Source of the DNA: CAZGAH01 sp964523295
GTDB lineage: Bacteria; Desulfobacterota; Desulfovibrionia; Desulfovibrionales; Desulfovibrionaceae
Reading direction: 5' to 3'
Length of the DNA stretch: 64,000 bases
NCBI GenBank assembly: GCA_964523295.1
Contig: CAZGAH010000006.1
Location: 34,989 to 98,988 of the forward strand
Positions 9,237 to 23,374 of this stretch are shown piece by piece; position 1 is the first letter of the stretch; every line of letters begins with the position of its first letter. Made by a program: the position numbers and the translations under genes. The notes under the pieces are model-generated. The model was not told the DNA's origin, ran no database searches, and worked only from the letters and a program-made list of their open reading frames with translations.

Positions 9237-10649
9237 TTATTCGCCCTTGAGCCCGTACTTTTCCATGCGCGCCAGCAAGGTCGGGCGCGAGAGGCCGAGC
9301 AGGCGGGCGGCCTGACTGCGATTGTCCCGGGTCAAGGTCAGCGTCTCGTCCAGAACAAGCCGGCCGAAGTGGTTCATGAGCCGTTCAAAAAGATCCGGGC
9401 TGCGCGGGGCGAGTAGTTCGGCGCGCAGCCAGGTCCTGATGGTCGCCTCGGCGTCTGAGTTGTCCGCCGGGGCCTCGGGTTCGCGTTCGAGCACGCGGAG
9501 GAGTTCCTCCGCCTCGACCGGGGCCCCGCGGTTGAAAATGAGCACCTTGTGCATGGCGTTGGCCAGTTCGCGGACATTGCCGGGCCAGGGGCGGTTCTGG
9601 AGCAGGGCCACGGCATCGGGCGTCAGGCCGGGGCTGGCGGAACCGGCCTCGCGTGCGTAGCGGCGCAGGAAGTATCCGGCCAGCAGTCCTATGTCGTCCT
9701 TGCGCTCGCGCAGGGGCGGCAGGCGCAAGGTGACCACGTTCAGCCGGTAATAGAGGTCTTCCCGGAACCGGCCTTCCCGCACGGCTGCCTCGAGATCGCA
9801 GTTCGTGGCGGCCAGAATGCGCACGTCCACGGCCTGAGGCCCCTTACCGCCCAGGCGCTCGATCTGCCGCTCCTGCAGCAGGCGCAGCAGCTTGGCCTGG
9901 ATGCTCAGGGGCATGTCCCCGATTTCATCGAGCAGCACCGTGCCCCGGTTGGCCTGCTCGATCTTGCCGATGCGCCGGTTGACCGCGCCGGTAAAGGCGC
10001 CTTTTTCGTAGCCGAACAGCTCGCTTTCCAGAAGCGTCTCGGGAATGGCCACGCAGTTGATGGCCAGGAAGGGTTGATCCGCGCGGTGGCTGTGGTGGTA
10101 GATGGCGCGGGCCACGAGTTCCTTGCCCGTGCCCGATTCGCCCAGAATCAGCACCGTGGCGTCGCTGCCGGCCACGCGGCCGATGGCCTTGTACAGCTCC
10201 TGCATGGCCGGACAGCGTCCGACCAGGGCCTCGCCGCCTTCCGCTCCGCCGGCCTCGCCCTCCAGATCGACACGGGCGCGCATGAGCCGCCCGGCCTCGA
10301 CGGCGCGTTCGATCAGACTGAGAATCGTCGGGATGTCGAAGGGCTTGAGCACGTAGTCGTAGGCCCCCATCTTGGTGGCCTCGATGGCAATTTCGGTCGT
10401 ACCGAACGCGGTCATGACGATGACAGGCAGCTTGGGGGCGAATTCGCGAACCCGGCGAAAGGTCTCCAGCCCGCTCATGCCGGGCAGCCGGACATCCTGG
10501 ATGATCAGGTCCGGTTCCTCGCGGCGCGCCAGTTCCAGCCCGACTTCACCGCTCGGCGCCACGAGCACGCGGTGCCCCTCCACCCGCAGCAGGCGCTCGA
10601 AACTCGTGCGCAGCTGCGCGTCGTCATCGACGATCAGGATCGTAGCCAA
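9237..10649 (-). CDS. sigma-54-dependent response regulator (NtrC family)
   Basis: This 470-aa protein has the full three-domain plan. The receiver spans residues 1-120 with phospho-acceptor Asp52. The AAA+ domain has Walker A GESGTGKE at 170-177 and an intact sigma-54 contact loop GAFTGA at 217-222. A Fis-type HTH closes the protein (RSQAARLLGLSRPTLLARM). It overlaps the kinase gene by 16 bases, so the two form a cognate pair. It should activate sigma-54 promoters, and the polysaccharide operon downstream on the same strand is the obvious candidate target. I could not find a convincing -24/-12 element by eye. Confidence 0.9.
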   Translation of the reverse strand: MATILIVDDDAQLRTSFERLLRVEGHRVLVAPSGEVGLELARREEPDLIIQDVRLPGMSGLETFRRVREFAPKLPVIVMTAFGTTEIAIEATKMGAYDYVLKPFDIPTILSLIERAVEAGRLMRARVDLEGEAGGAEGGEALVGRCPAMQELYKAIGRVAGSDATVLILGESGTGKELVARAIYHHSHRADQPFLAINCVAIPETLLESELFGYEKGAFTGAVNRRIGKIEQANRGTVLLDEIGDMPLSIQAKLLRLLQERQIERLGGKGPQAVDVRILAATNCDLEAAVREGRFREDLYYRLNVVTLRLPPLRERKDDIGLLAGYFLRRYAREAGSASPGLTPDAVALLQNRPWPGNVRELANAMHKVLIFNRGAPVEAEELLRVLEREPEAPADNSDAEATIRTWLRAELLAPRSPDLFERLMNHFGRLVLDETLTLTRDNRSQAARLLGLSRPTLLARMEKYGLKGE

Positions 10650-12112
10650 TTGCTCTGCTCCCGACAGGGCAGGCCGAGCACGAAGGTCGTGCCCCGCCCT
10701 TCCTCCGACTGCAAATGAATCCAGCCGCCGTGTTCCTCCATGATCCGCCGCGCAATGGCCAGACCGAGCCCCGTGCCGTCCTCCTTGGTGCTGAAAAACG
10801 GCTCGAAGACTTTGTCTTTGACGGCATTCGGTATTCCCGGCCCGTCATCCGATACGCGCACAATGGCCACCTGCCCCCCGGGTTCCACAATGCCCGCCCC
10901 CTCGCGCACGTGGATCCGGCCGCCCGAGACCATGGCATCGCAGCCGTTGAGCAGCAGGTTGATCAGCTCCTCTTTGAGCTGATCCGGGTCGCAGTGTGCA
11001 TCGGGAAGCGGGTCCGAGCGCTCCAGGCTCACCTCGATGTGCCCGGTCTCGAAGCGGTGGCGCAGCAGCTGCAAAGTCATATCCACGACCATGGAAGGGC
11101 TCACCGCCTGCATCCGCAGTTTCGGCGGGCGCGAAAACTCGAGAAAGCTGCGCAGGATCGTGTCAATATGCCGTATCTCCTCGGCAATGACCTCGAAGTC
11201 CTCCTTTTGCAGCGTATCCAGCGCCAGGCTGCGCTCCAGGGTGAACAGGCGCATCTTCACCGAGGTCAGCGGATTGCGGATGCTGTGCGCGACGCCGGCA
11301 GCCATCTGCCCGACCATGGCCAGTTTCTCGGCCTGGAGCAGGTGCTCGCGGCTCTGGTCGAGCTTGAGCTGCACCTTGTCAACGCTCTCCAGCAGCGTCT
11401 TCAGCCGCTCATCGAGCAGCGACAGCTCATTCCGACGCGCAGCCGCTTCCGGCCCCAGACGCAAGGCCATCCGGCGCAAGGGGCGAAGCACGCGGCGAAA
11501 GGCATAGAATCCGAAAAGCGTCCCGAGCAGCAGCGCGCCACCCAGACCGATCCAGGCCAGCCCGGCGAGGCCTTGGGCCGCGCTGCGGGTCTCCAGCTCC
11601 AGGGGCTTCAGCCGTTGATGCCGGTCCCGGCGATAGGCCTCGCACAGGACGAGCAGTTCCCGGAAGTGCTCCTGCTGCTCCAAACGCAGCGGCGTCTCGA
11701 ATTCGTTCCGGGCGGAGCCGGTCAGGTACAGGCGCCGTTCGAGGGCGAAGCCGTAGCGCACGTATTCATGATCCAGCCGGCGCAGCAACTGCCGGCTCTC
11801 CTCGGCGCCGACCGAGGACTGCGCCTCCTGCAGCAGCTGCTCCACATCGCCACGCTGCACCCTGATGCGCTCCAGGATATCCGGTTCGCTCGTCAGCATG
11901 TAGGTGGCGGAAAGTCCTTCCAGCTCGACAAACAAACGCTGCAGATCAAGGGCTGCGTCTGCAACGCGCTGTATCCGTTCCTGACCGATCAGCGCATCCT
12001 GAAGCACTGCCGCCCGGTACAGCGCCAGCAGCCCAACGACAAGCATCATGCCGGGCAAGGACGCATAGAGGAACAGAAGCCGCGCACGCAGACCGGGCAA
12101 TACGATTTTCAT
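10634..12112 (-). CDS. membrane sensor histidine kinase paired with the NtrC-type regulator
   Basis: The protein is 492 aa. A first membrane segment (about 11-32) and a second (about 183-207) enclose a helical periplasmic sensor of about 150 residues. Next come a coiled linker, an H-box with the phospho-acceptor His in AAGVAHSIRNPLTSVKM, an N-box (LINLLLNGCDAM) and the G1/F/G2 boxes (DDGPGI, FEPFFSTK, GTGLGLAI). The overlap with the response regulator makes it the likely phosphodonor. The stimulus is unknown. Confidence 0.9.
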   Translation of the reverse strand: MKIVLPGLRARLLFLYASLPGMMLVVGLLALYRAAVLQDALIGQERIQRVADAALDLQRLFVELEGLSATYMLTSEPDILERIRVQRGDVEQLLQEAQSSVGAEESRQLLRRLDHEYVRYGFALERRLYLTGSARNEFETPLRLEQQEHFRELLVLCEAYRRDRHQRLKPLELETRSAAQGLAGLAWIGLGGALLLGTLFGFYAFRRVLRPLRRMALRLGPEAAARRNELSLLDERLKTLLESVDKVQLKLDQSREHLLQAEKLAMVGQMAAGVAHSIRNPLTSVKMRLFTLERSLALDTLQKEDFEVIAEEIRHIDTILRSFLEFSRPPKLRMQAVSPSMVVDMTLQLLRHRFETGHIEVSLERSDPLPDAHCDPDQLKEELINLLLNGCDAMVSGGRIHVREGAGIVEPGGQVAIVRVSDDGPGIPNAVKDKVFEPFFSTKEDGTGLGLAIARRIMEEHGGWIHLQSEEGRGTTFVLGLPCREQSNWLRS

Positions 12113-12164
12113 GTCCGCACCGACTCCTTGTGCGTCAGGCCCGACTTCCCGCCCGGGCGCCGCA

Positions 12165-12779
12165 TCAGGGAATGATGATGAGCGACCCCAGGCTGTTCGG
12201 ACCGTATTCCTGTTTGGTCAGGAGCAGATGCCGCAGGCCGTACTCCCGGGCCAGTTCTCCGCGCAGCCGCTCGGCCCCGGCATGGGAACGGCCTGCGCCG
12301 ATGAGCAGGCGAAACCAGACGCCGTGTCGGGCGTAGGTCTCGCTGCGGAGCGAGGCCTGCTCCACGCCGGTCTTCTTGAGATAATCGAGCCTGGCCTGGC
12401 CCATGGCCTCGTCGTGCCACGTGCTGTCAAGCAGGTAGAACTCCGCGGGAGCCTCGTTTTCGTAGGAAAAATCAGCCTCGGCAAAGGCCGGCGGCGGGGA
12501 ATGATCGAAGACGTAGCCCTTGGACTTCATGCAGGCCTCGACCGTGGCCGACTTGTCCGTATAGCGCAGTTGCGCGGTTGCGTCCTGGCAATGCGTCCAG
12601 TCGGCGTGCCAGCCCGATTCCGGCGTACGGGGATGATAATACGTCCCCTGCGGGGCCTGCCGCGGCACACACCCGGAGACGATGAGCGCCAGAAGCAGCC
12701 CGGCGCAGATATGACGCGCAGCAAAGAACTCAAGGCCAGACACCAAGCCCCCCTGTTGGACGGAGAAAACACATTTCAC
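12165..12779 (-). CDS. lipoprotein with SPOR-like C-terminal domain
   Basis: An N-terminal hydrophobic segment ends in the lipobox LIVSGC, so the protein is likely a lipoprotein. The middle part has paired Cys (THCQD, EACMKSKGYVF) resembling small outer-membrane lipoproteins. The last 70 residues (GVWFRLLIGAGRSHAGAERL) look like a SPOR domain, which binds denuded peptidoglycan. The ATG at 12779 gives a long n-region and has no clear ribosome site. A GTG at 12743, preceded by a G-run, gives a more normal signal peptide and may be the true start. It ends 52 bases before the kinase gene. Confidence 0.6.
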   Translation of the reverse strand: MKCVFSVQQGGLVSGLEFFAARHICAGLLLALIVSGCVPRQAPQGTYYHPRTPESGWHADWTHCQDATAQLRYTDKSATVEACMKSKGYVFDHSPPPAFAEADFSYENEAPAEFYLLDSTWHDEAMGQARLDYLKKTGVEQASLRSETYARHGVWFRLLIGAGRSHAGAERLRGELAREYGLRHLLLTKQEYGPNSLGSLIIIP

Positions 12780-13205
12780 ACACAGACGCCACCGGCACCA
12801 ATCCCGCCGGATACCTCCCTGTCATAGCGGCAATAGGCGCAGGGTGCAAGAAAAGCCGGCGCAGGCGACCGGGTTTCGTCGCAATGAGTATCACCTGCAA
12901 GGGGGCTTGCAATCTATGGGTCAGGAATGGAATACGTTTTTTCTACTGGCCGACGGATTCGGGAGCGTTTGGCGGCGATGCCTTCGCGCTTTACTCAAGT
13001 CAGATCTCAAACCGCCCCGGCGCCTGGTTTTGTGTTGCCGATCCCGAAATACCGGTTCTGCACTGGATATCGGTTACCGTTTTGGCGACTTAACGCTGCT
13101 GATAACCGACATCCGCATTACCGCAGCGTCCGACCTGCCCTAGACTGATCGAGGCGAACGANNNNNNNNNNNNNNNNNNNNNNCGCTCGTGCATCGGGCC
13201 AGGCC
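12780..13205. other. intergenic stretch with assembly gap
   Basis: These 426 bases hold no gene I can support on either strand. A run of 22 N lies at 13162-13183, so sequence may be missing. The stretch probably carries the promoter of the lipoprotein-kinase-regulator group on the minus strand. Confidence 0.6.
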
Positions 13206-13712
13206 TCAGCGCCAACGACCTATGGCCATCCAGGGAATGGCGCGCAGGTCCTTGACATTGGCCTGCATGGCTACCCGCGCGGTGAATTGCGTCGGGGACA
13301 GGCGGTCCTTGTACAGCCAGGCGTTCGCAACCTTCTGCGTCTGATAATTCGCCACATTGGTGAAGGATACCACGGGGGGCTCGACGAACGGGGCGGGAAA
13401 TTTGACCGTGACCTGACAGATTTCCACCGGCGCGTCGCAGGGCACGGCCATGACGCCGTAGAGTATCTGGATGTTGCCCAAGCGGACCATGCCGGGCAGG
13501 CGGTCGTCGACGAGCGTGGCAAGGACGTCAGCCGTCGGCGCGGCGGGCAATTTTTCCGGGGCGATTGCCGGCAGGACGATCTGCTCGCCCTTTTGCTGCG
13601 CGCGCGCCTGGCCGGGACACAGCGGCAGCAGCGCAAAGAGCAGCAGGCAGCAGGCCGCTCCAGTTGCGATCGAGTAGGTTTTCGGATTCACGACACACGC
13701 GGCGTTTCTCAT
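13206..13712 (-). CDS. small secreted protein resembling H-type lectin domain
   Basis: Starting at the ATG at 13712 gives 168 aa with a clean signal peptide (LLLFALLPLCPGQARAQQ). A longer frame upstream exists but would bury the signal. The C-terminal 75 residues (VKFPAPFVEPPVVSFTNVAN, then FTARVAMQANVKDLRAIPWMAIGRW) show the F-x-P-F-x-x-x-P start and the W-x-A-x-G-x-W-like end seen in H-type lectin domains, which bind sugars. It could bind the exopolysaccharide made upstream, but the family call is by eye only. Confidence 0.55.
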   Translation of the reverse strand: MRNAACVVNPKTYSIATGAACCLLLFALLPLCPGQARAQQKGEQIVLPAIAPEKLPAAPTADVLATLVDDRLPGMVRLGNIQILYGVMAVPCDAPVEICQVTVKFPAPFVEPPVVSFTNVANYQTQKVANAWLYKDRLSPTQFTARVAMQANVKDLRAIPWMAIGRWR

Positions 13713-13797
13713 GGCGGTATATCCCCTGTTCAAGATTGTGCCCGCGTCCCCCGAGCGCCGAGCGCTCATGCCCCTGTAGCTGAGAAAACCGGGAAGA

Positions 13798-15935
<2,138 letters not shown>

Positions 15936-15939
<4 letters not shown>

Positions 15940-17048
15940 GAACGAACGTCCGGGTGCGCGGATTCGAGTATTTTGCGCCACCAGCGCCGAAGCTCCGCGT
16001 CGTGCAGATCGCGGTACAGAGCCAGCCGCTGCATGGTCTCCGGCGTGGGAAAGATGAGATTGTCCCGAAAATACTCAGGGTGCTTCGAGCGCAACAACTC
16101 CACGGATGCGGAATTGGGGACGGCGTAGTGCAGATTGTAGGCGTTGGCTGCCTGGATTTCGGGATCGAGCATGAAGTTGATGAACTGTAGCGCCAGGGCG
16201 CTTTGCGCCCCGCGCATCAGGCAGAGCACATCCACGGTAAACTCGGACCCCTCCTCAGGCAACACGTAGGCAAGCTTGTCGGGCGCTTCAGCCAGAGTGG
16301 ACAGGGCGTCGCCGGAGTACATCACAGCCATCGCCAGGGTTCCGGAGAGCAGCCCCTGTCGCAGTTCCGGGACATTTGAACTGATAAACCGGAGAAAGCC
16401 ATTTTTTCGCAATTCGTAAAAAAGCCTGGCCGCCTCTTTGATCTCGCCGGCGTCGCGCGTATGGATGTCCAGCCTCAGAGAGTGCAGGCCCATGCAGAGC
16501 ATCAGCGGCGTGTCCAAGGCTGCTATCCTGCCTTTCAGCGCCGCCGGGGGGGAAAAATAGTCCTTCCAGCTCGTGACCGCCCTGCCGACAATATCCTTGC
16601 GGTAGATCAGACCGGTCGTGCCCACCAGATACGGAACGACGTAGCGCTCCGGCGTATCCCCGAGCAGGTTGCGATACCGCTCAGGGATATGGCGCAGGTT
16701 GGGTACGGCCTGGTCCGGCACCGGGGCAAGAAAGCCGGCGGCGACAAGGGGTGGCACATTTTCCAGGCTGGTGATCAACACGTCGTAATACGACTTCATA
16801 TTTTCAATCTTGTTGAGCATTTCGCTCTCGTTGGTGTACTCGTCGTACTCCACGGTGCAGTTGAAACGCCGGGCAAAGGCCTGCAAACTCGGAGAACGCC
16901 GGCTCATCGGCTCGGATTCATCCACCTGCGCGTCCGTGTCGATGAATTCGGACCAGTTCAGGACGCGCAGCACGGGCGGGCTTTCCGCAACGGCGTACGA
17001 CGAATACATGCCGAACAGGATTGTCAGGTACGCAACAATGTACTTCAT
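15936..17048 (-). CDS. PotD-like periplasmic binding protein (polyamine type)
   Basis: This 370-aa protein has a signal peptide (MKYIVAYLTILFGMYSSYAVA). The mature part begins VLRVLNWSEFID, followed by YDVLITSLENVPPLVAAGFL and the VPYLVGTTGLIYRKDIV motif, typical of the spermidine/putrescine-binding PotD/PotF group (SBP family 1). The ATG at 17048 stands eight bases after AAGGGG; another ATG two codons earlier abuts that site. No permease or ATPase genes accompany it. Its translational coupling to a sensor kinase suggests a sensing rather than an uptake role. Confidence 0.82.
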
Positions 17049-17577
17049 GATCATTCCCCTTGAAGAAGCCATCCGCGGAGTCGCGAACATCCGTCAGCCG
17101 TGCCGCCTGGCGAGAACCCTCTCCGATGCTGCCTGTTTAGCCCTTCCGCCCGCGGGCGTCAAACCGAAAATCGCAGTGCCGGCTGTCAGAACAGGAGTCG
17201 AATCCGAGGCCACGGTTCGCGAAAGGCAGAACGACAACGTTGCAGGGCTCTCTCTTTCGCAGGAGTTTCAGTACCCGTTTTTGACGTCGGAAAGGGCGTA
17301 TCGGGCATTATGCAGTTGGAAAAGGCAGTCAACAGCACTGTTGTGCTGATTTGCCAGTCGGTACGGAGTGGCTTGCCATGGCGTCCGCAGTGAGCCGGTG
17401 GTTGAAGATGCAGTCTGGAATGGTTTCCCGGCCTTGATGTCGGTGTTTTCAACGGGAAGAGCCGGCAATTTCGTTTGACAGCAACCTGCAGGACGGGCAG
17501 ACTGTCATTGAGGGCCGTTGCGACGTCCGGCATGGGGCCGGACACCGTGCGCAAGGCCCTGCGCGTCGGCAGGACCT
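17049..17577. other. intergenic region between divergent potD-like gene and uvrA
   Basis: This is a 529-base region separating divergent genes, so it should hold both promoters. I see no convincing coding frame. TTGACG at 17281-17286 with ATTAT-like bases about 19-20 further on is a weak promoter candidate for uvrA. A perfect inverted repeat lies at 17333-17348. Confidence 0.5.
17333..17348. repeat. 16-bp inverted repeat upstream of uvrA
   Basis: CAGCAC and GTGCTG form a perfect 6-bp inverted repeat around a TGTT centre, about 230 bases before the uvrA start. It could be an operator, for instance a lineage-specific SOS box, or chance. It does not match the E. coli LexA box spacing. Confidence 0.3.
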
Positions 17578-20376
<2,799 letters not shown>

Positions 20377-20438
20377 TCGCTGGCCCCCGACACCACGCCC
20401 TTGCCATCCCTCGCCGCTTCGTCAACGCTCCCGTACGC

Positions 20439-21155
20439 TCAGGCCCGGGCCGAGGCCTCGGGCTGCCGGGCCTGACCAAGGTTCAGCCACGCGGCCAGCC
20501 GCTCGCCGGTGCTGCGCGTGGGCATGCCCTCGCGTCCGTCGAACAGCCCGGTCCGGTCCTTTGTCGCGGTGGCCAAGTGACCGGTCTCGGACAGTTCGAG
20601 CACTGTGGTGAATTCGTATTCGATGCCCGGCCGTTGCTGAGGCAGGCGGGCGGTGCGGCCGGAACGCCCGGCGCCGTGCTCCCTGTCGGACGCGGGGAAG
20701 GCGCGCTGCGGCCGGCTGCGCAGTGTCACGATGACGTGGCACGGACTCTGGAGCAGCGTACGCAGCAACCGCGCGTGCTCGCGGGACGGCTCCCGCCAGG
20801 CGTCTTCGCGCCGGGCACCGGCGGCACGCGCCGTGTTTGCCTGATCCACGATTCCGCCCGGTCCGCTCCAGGCCGGAGAAAGGCTGTCCACGATAACTAT
20901 CTGATATCCGGCGCGCTCGGCCGCTGCAATGGCCTCGATATACCGCTGCGGCGTATAGGGCGGATCGAGCCGGAGGATGTCGTAGGGGCACAGTCCGGCG
21001 TAGAGTTCGCCGCTGCCGTTCTCGGTGTCGATCATGGCGATCCTGCCGCCTATACCGCTGGCGATCAGCAACGCCGAGTAGGTCTTGCCGCTGCCGGACG
21101 GACCGCACAGCGCCAGCCGCAATGTGATGTTGCGTCGAATTGCTCGTTCGAACAT
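20439..21155 (-). CDS. phage RecA-like/AAA ATPase
   Basis: This is a 238-aa P-loop protein. Walker A is GPSGSGKT at residues 17-24 and Walker B is YQIVIVDSLSPAW. A sensor-like TLRSRP segment follows. The size and layout fit phage AAA_24/Sak4-type ATPases that act with single-strand annealing proteins in recombination, although no annealing protein or SSB is seen here. The ATG at 21155 follows AGGAGA by seven bases; the longer upstream frame is not needed. A sigma-70-type promoter at 21461-21488 overlaps repressor-type operators, so the gene is probably repressed in the lysogenic state. Confidence 0.65.
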   Translation of the reverse strand: MFERAIRRNITLRLALCGPSGSGKTYSALLIASGIGGRIAMIDTENGSGELYAGLCPYDILRLDPPYTPQRYIEAIAAAERAGYQIVIVDSLSPAWSGPGGIVDQANTARAAGARREDAWREPSREHARLLRTLLQSPCHVIVTLRSRPQRAFPASDREHGAGRSGRTARLPQQRPGIEYEFTTVLELSETGHLATATKDRTGLFDGREGMPTRSTGERLAAWLNLGQARQPEASARA

Positions 21156-21460
21156 GGCAGTTCTCTCCTGTGGTCTACGCGCCTGCGTAAAGGGTGCTTC
21201 CCGGCCTTGCCTGCCATCCCTGCCCGGACCGGACCGACGGAGCGGGCTGGCCGGTAGCCCGCTCCGCCTGTCCGCCCGTACGGCTACGCCGCCCGCACAG
21301 TCAGCCTGCGCCGGAGGCGTATGCAATCCCCGCGAGTGTTATGTAACCCCTGACGGGGCACTCCCTGCGTTGACAGGATTGGTTGAAGGTGAACCGTTCG
21401 TTGCCTCGTACAGCGCCCCCGACCATTCAAGGCGGGTTTGGCGCCGCATCCATGAGAGGC

Positions 21461-21488
21461 ATTCTACGCAAATAGAGAATTTAGTCAA
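21461..21488 (-). promoter_or_regulatory. putative early promoter reading toward the ATPase gene
   Basis: On the minus strand, TTGACT (21488-21483) and TAGAAT (21466-21461) are separated by 16 bases. One copy of the CTATTTGCG operator lies in the spacer and another just upstream of the -35. The transcript would have a leader of about 300 bases. Confidence 0.6.
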
Positions 21489-21507
21489 GCACTTTTTTCG
21501 CAAATAG
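21467..21507. promoter_or_regulatory. paired operator repeats CGCAAATAG
   Basis: Two identical 9-mers CGCAAATAG lie at 21467-21475 and 21499-21507, 32 bases apart in the same orientation. The same 9-mer occurs inverted at 22440-22448 and as CTCAAATAG at 22415-22423, on the other side of the repressor gene. This distribution is what a phage repressor regulon looks like. Confidence 0.55.
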
Positions 21508-21646
21508 CAAACAGGCCGCTCACGGCTCGCCCACGACGCTTCTGCCGCGGGTCTGGCGTGCTGCGCTCAAAGGAAGGGATTGGCCTTCGCATGGAAGGGG
21601 CTGGACAGAAAAGGTGGGGGGAGCGGGCTGTTGCGAGGCGGGCGGA

Positions 21647-22363
21647 TCAGTATTCGCGTGCGGACCAGACCACGCGACCAATAATACGGATATTGACGTT
21701 TTCGTGCAGCTGGACCTCGAAATCTCCGGACCCGGGATTTTCGCTGCGCAGGATAAGCAGTCCCGGCCGGGCCTCGAGGCGTTTGACGATGACCGAATCA
21801 TCCACTCCGATAGCGTAGATGTGCCCTGAAATGGGCTGGTCCTGCGACTGGTCGACCATGACCGTATCCCCGTGCTCGAGCACAGGGCTCATGCTGTTGC
21901 CGGCGATGTCGAACAGCACCATGCGCCGGAAATTTCCCTTGCGACGCAGAAAATCGGTGCGGAAGGCGTAGTAGCCGATCACTTCGGAGTCGGTTTCGAA
22001 CGATCCGCCGCCGGCGCTCAGGCGGGCCTTGACCTTGGGCACGGCCTGGAATTCCCCGGCGGTGATGTCTTGCACGGGCAAGGACTCGGGCGCCGTTCCA
22101 AGCACCCGCTTGCCGTGGAGCACGATCTCCGAATGGGTCAGCCCCAAGGTGCGGGCTATGGCATTGAGCATTCTTACGCTGCCCGGTCGCTGCCCCGACA
22201 GTATACCGCTCAGATAGCTCGGACTGATGGGCGCGCCCTCTTCCACGCGCCTGCGCGCGTCCCGACCCCGGGTGTCCAGAATGTCCCGCAAGCCGGCCCG
22301 AAAGAAGGGCTCCTCGGTGTCCCGGACATCGTCCGCCAGGGGCGGAGTGTCTATCCTGTCCAT
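21647..22363 (-). CDS. CI/LexA-type phage repressor (HTH plus S24 peptidase)
   Basis: The protein is 238 aa. The N-terminal HTH region includes ISPSYLSGILSGQRPGSVRM. The C-terminal half is a LexA/S24 self-cleaving peptidase with Ser157 in IAGNSMSPVLEHGD and Lys194 in DDSVIVKRLE, so RecA-induced autocleavage is expected. The ATG at 22363 follows AAGGGAG; a longer upstream frame is unlikely. It lies between two divergent promoters whose spacers carry CAAATAG repeats, the probable operators. It should keep the island silent and release it on DNA damage. Confidence 0.88.
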   Translation of the reverse strand: MDRIDTPPLADDVRDTEEPFFRAGLRDILDTRGRDARRRVEEGAPISPSYLSGILSGQRPGSVRMLNAIARTLGLTHSEIVLHGKRVLGTAPESLPVQDITAGEFQAVPKVKARLSAGGGSFETDSEVIGYYAFRTDFLRRKGNFRRMVLFDIAGNSMSPVLEHGDTVMVDQSQDQPISGHIYAIGVDDSVIVKRLEARPGLLILRSENPGSGDFEVQLHENVNIRIIGRVVWSAREY

Positions 22364-22403
22364 TGGCTCCCTTTGCAAACAGCACTGCCCGTTGAGAATG
22401 TCA

Positions 22404-22431
22404 TTGACTTTCTTCTCAAATAGCGTAAAGT
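22404..22431 (+). promoter_or_regulatory. putative early promoter reading into the HTH-Mor-fibre genes
   Basis: TTGACT (22404-22409) and TAAAGT (22426-22431) are separated by 16 bases, the same layout as the leftward promoter. The spacer contains CTCAAATAG. It would transcribe the small HTH gene at 22591 and possibly the genes beyond it. Confidence 0.55.
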
Positions 22432-22448
22432 GTATTTGTCTATTTGCG
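22415..22448. promoter_or_regulatory. repressor operator cluster
   Basis: CTCAAATAG (22415-22423) and the inverted copy CTATTTGCG (22440-22448) flank a further TATTTG (22433-22438). CAAATA at 22417-22422 with TATTTG at 22433-22438 makes an inverted repeat with a 10-base centre, overlapping the -10 of the rightward promoter. Confidence 0.5.
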
Positions 22449-22590
22449 AAATTATCCGCCGTTCTTCGCTCCGCGTCCGAACGGCGCACGACAAACGGAC
22501 CCGGTCAGGGGCGGACCTTTTTCCTCCTACCTCGGCAGGGGAAATACTGTCAAGCCAGCGACCGCACGGGTCAAAGGAGAGGGAGCAACG

Positions 22591-22791
22591 ATGGCGTCGG
22601 AGAGGCTGGTTTTTGCGGGGCTGGACAACATTGCCGAAGCGCTCGGGTGCTCGAAAAAGACGCTGTACAAGTGGATTACGGACAAGGCGTTTCCGGCCTT
22701 CAAGATGGATGGCGTCTGGCGCGCATTGCCGGGCGATGTTGAGCGCTGGTTGCGCGAATGCCGGGCAGAAAGTGATCGGCGGGCTCGATAG
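22591..22791 (+). CDS. small HTH (excisionase/AlpA-like) protein
   Basis: This 66-aa protein is almost entirely a winged HTH of the MerR/excisionase type (LDNIAEALGCSKKTLYKW, then AFPAFKMDGVWRA). The ATG at 22591 is preceded by AAAGGAGAGGGAG, a strong ribosome site, which argues against the longer upstream frame. It is the first gene after the rightward promoter, where phages keep Cro, Xis or Cox-like regulators. No integrase partner is seen. Confidence 0.7.
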   Translation: MASERLVFAGLDNIAEALGCSKKTLYKWITDKAFPAFKMDGVWRALPGDVERWLRECRAESDRRAR

Positions 22792-22963
22792 TGACCCCTG
22801 AAAACCCTGTCAAGAGGAAATGTCGGCGCCTGGGCGGGTATGGCTGGTTACTGACGGATACGTCGAAAAACCGGGGCTATACTTCGCGCATCCGGCAGCG
22901 GAAAGGGCCCTGGCCGGGGTCCCGGACCCTGCGGCGCAACACAAGCACATGCAGGAGGAGGAG

Positions 22964-23365
22964 ATGAACGTCGCAACAACAGCCCACGCAATGGACTCTC
23001 TGGACGTGGAACAGGTCATTGATTGGGAAAATCTGCCTTCAGGGTTGTCCGACATCAGACGCATTGCCGGCGCCCCGACCGCGATAGCGCTCGCGCGCAG
23101 TTACGGCGGGCATTCCGTGTACATTCCCCGCCGCGTGAACGAAGCGCATCCTCTGGTCGCGCTGCTCGGTCCGGAGGCCGTCGAGGCCTTGGGCAGCGTT
23201 TACGGCGGCGAACGGATCAACGTCCCTAAGGCGGATTCCATTCTTCGGCAGCTGCGCTGCCGCTCCATCCGGGCCGCGCGTCGGAACGGTGCCACGGTCG
23301 CGGCCCTGGCGACCGAGCATGGTCTCACCAGGCGCCGGGTTTTGCAAATCCTGGCAAGTTCCTAG
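22964..23365 (+). CDS. Mor-family transcription activator-like protein
   Basis: From the ATG at 22964 (after AGGAGGAGGAG) the protein is 133 aa. A GLSDIRRIAGAPTAIALARSYGG segment followed by SVYIPRR, and a C-terminal HTH (VAALATEHGLTRRRVLQIL), fit the Mor/C activators of Mu-like phages. Mor binds middle promoters and recruits RNA polymerase. The gene lies only nine bases before the first fibre gene, so it may head the fibre transcript. A longer frame from 22820 is open but poorly supported. It could alternatively be a related phage HTH regulator. Confidence 0.6.
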   Translation: MNVATTAHAMDSLDVEQVIDWENLPSGLSDIRRIAGAPTAIALARSYGGHSVYIPRRVNEAHPLVALLGPEAVEALGSVYGGERINVPKADSILRQLRCRSIRAARRNGATVAALATEHGLTRRRVLQILASS

Positions 23366-23374
23366 GAGGAAGAC

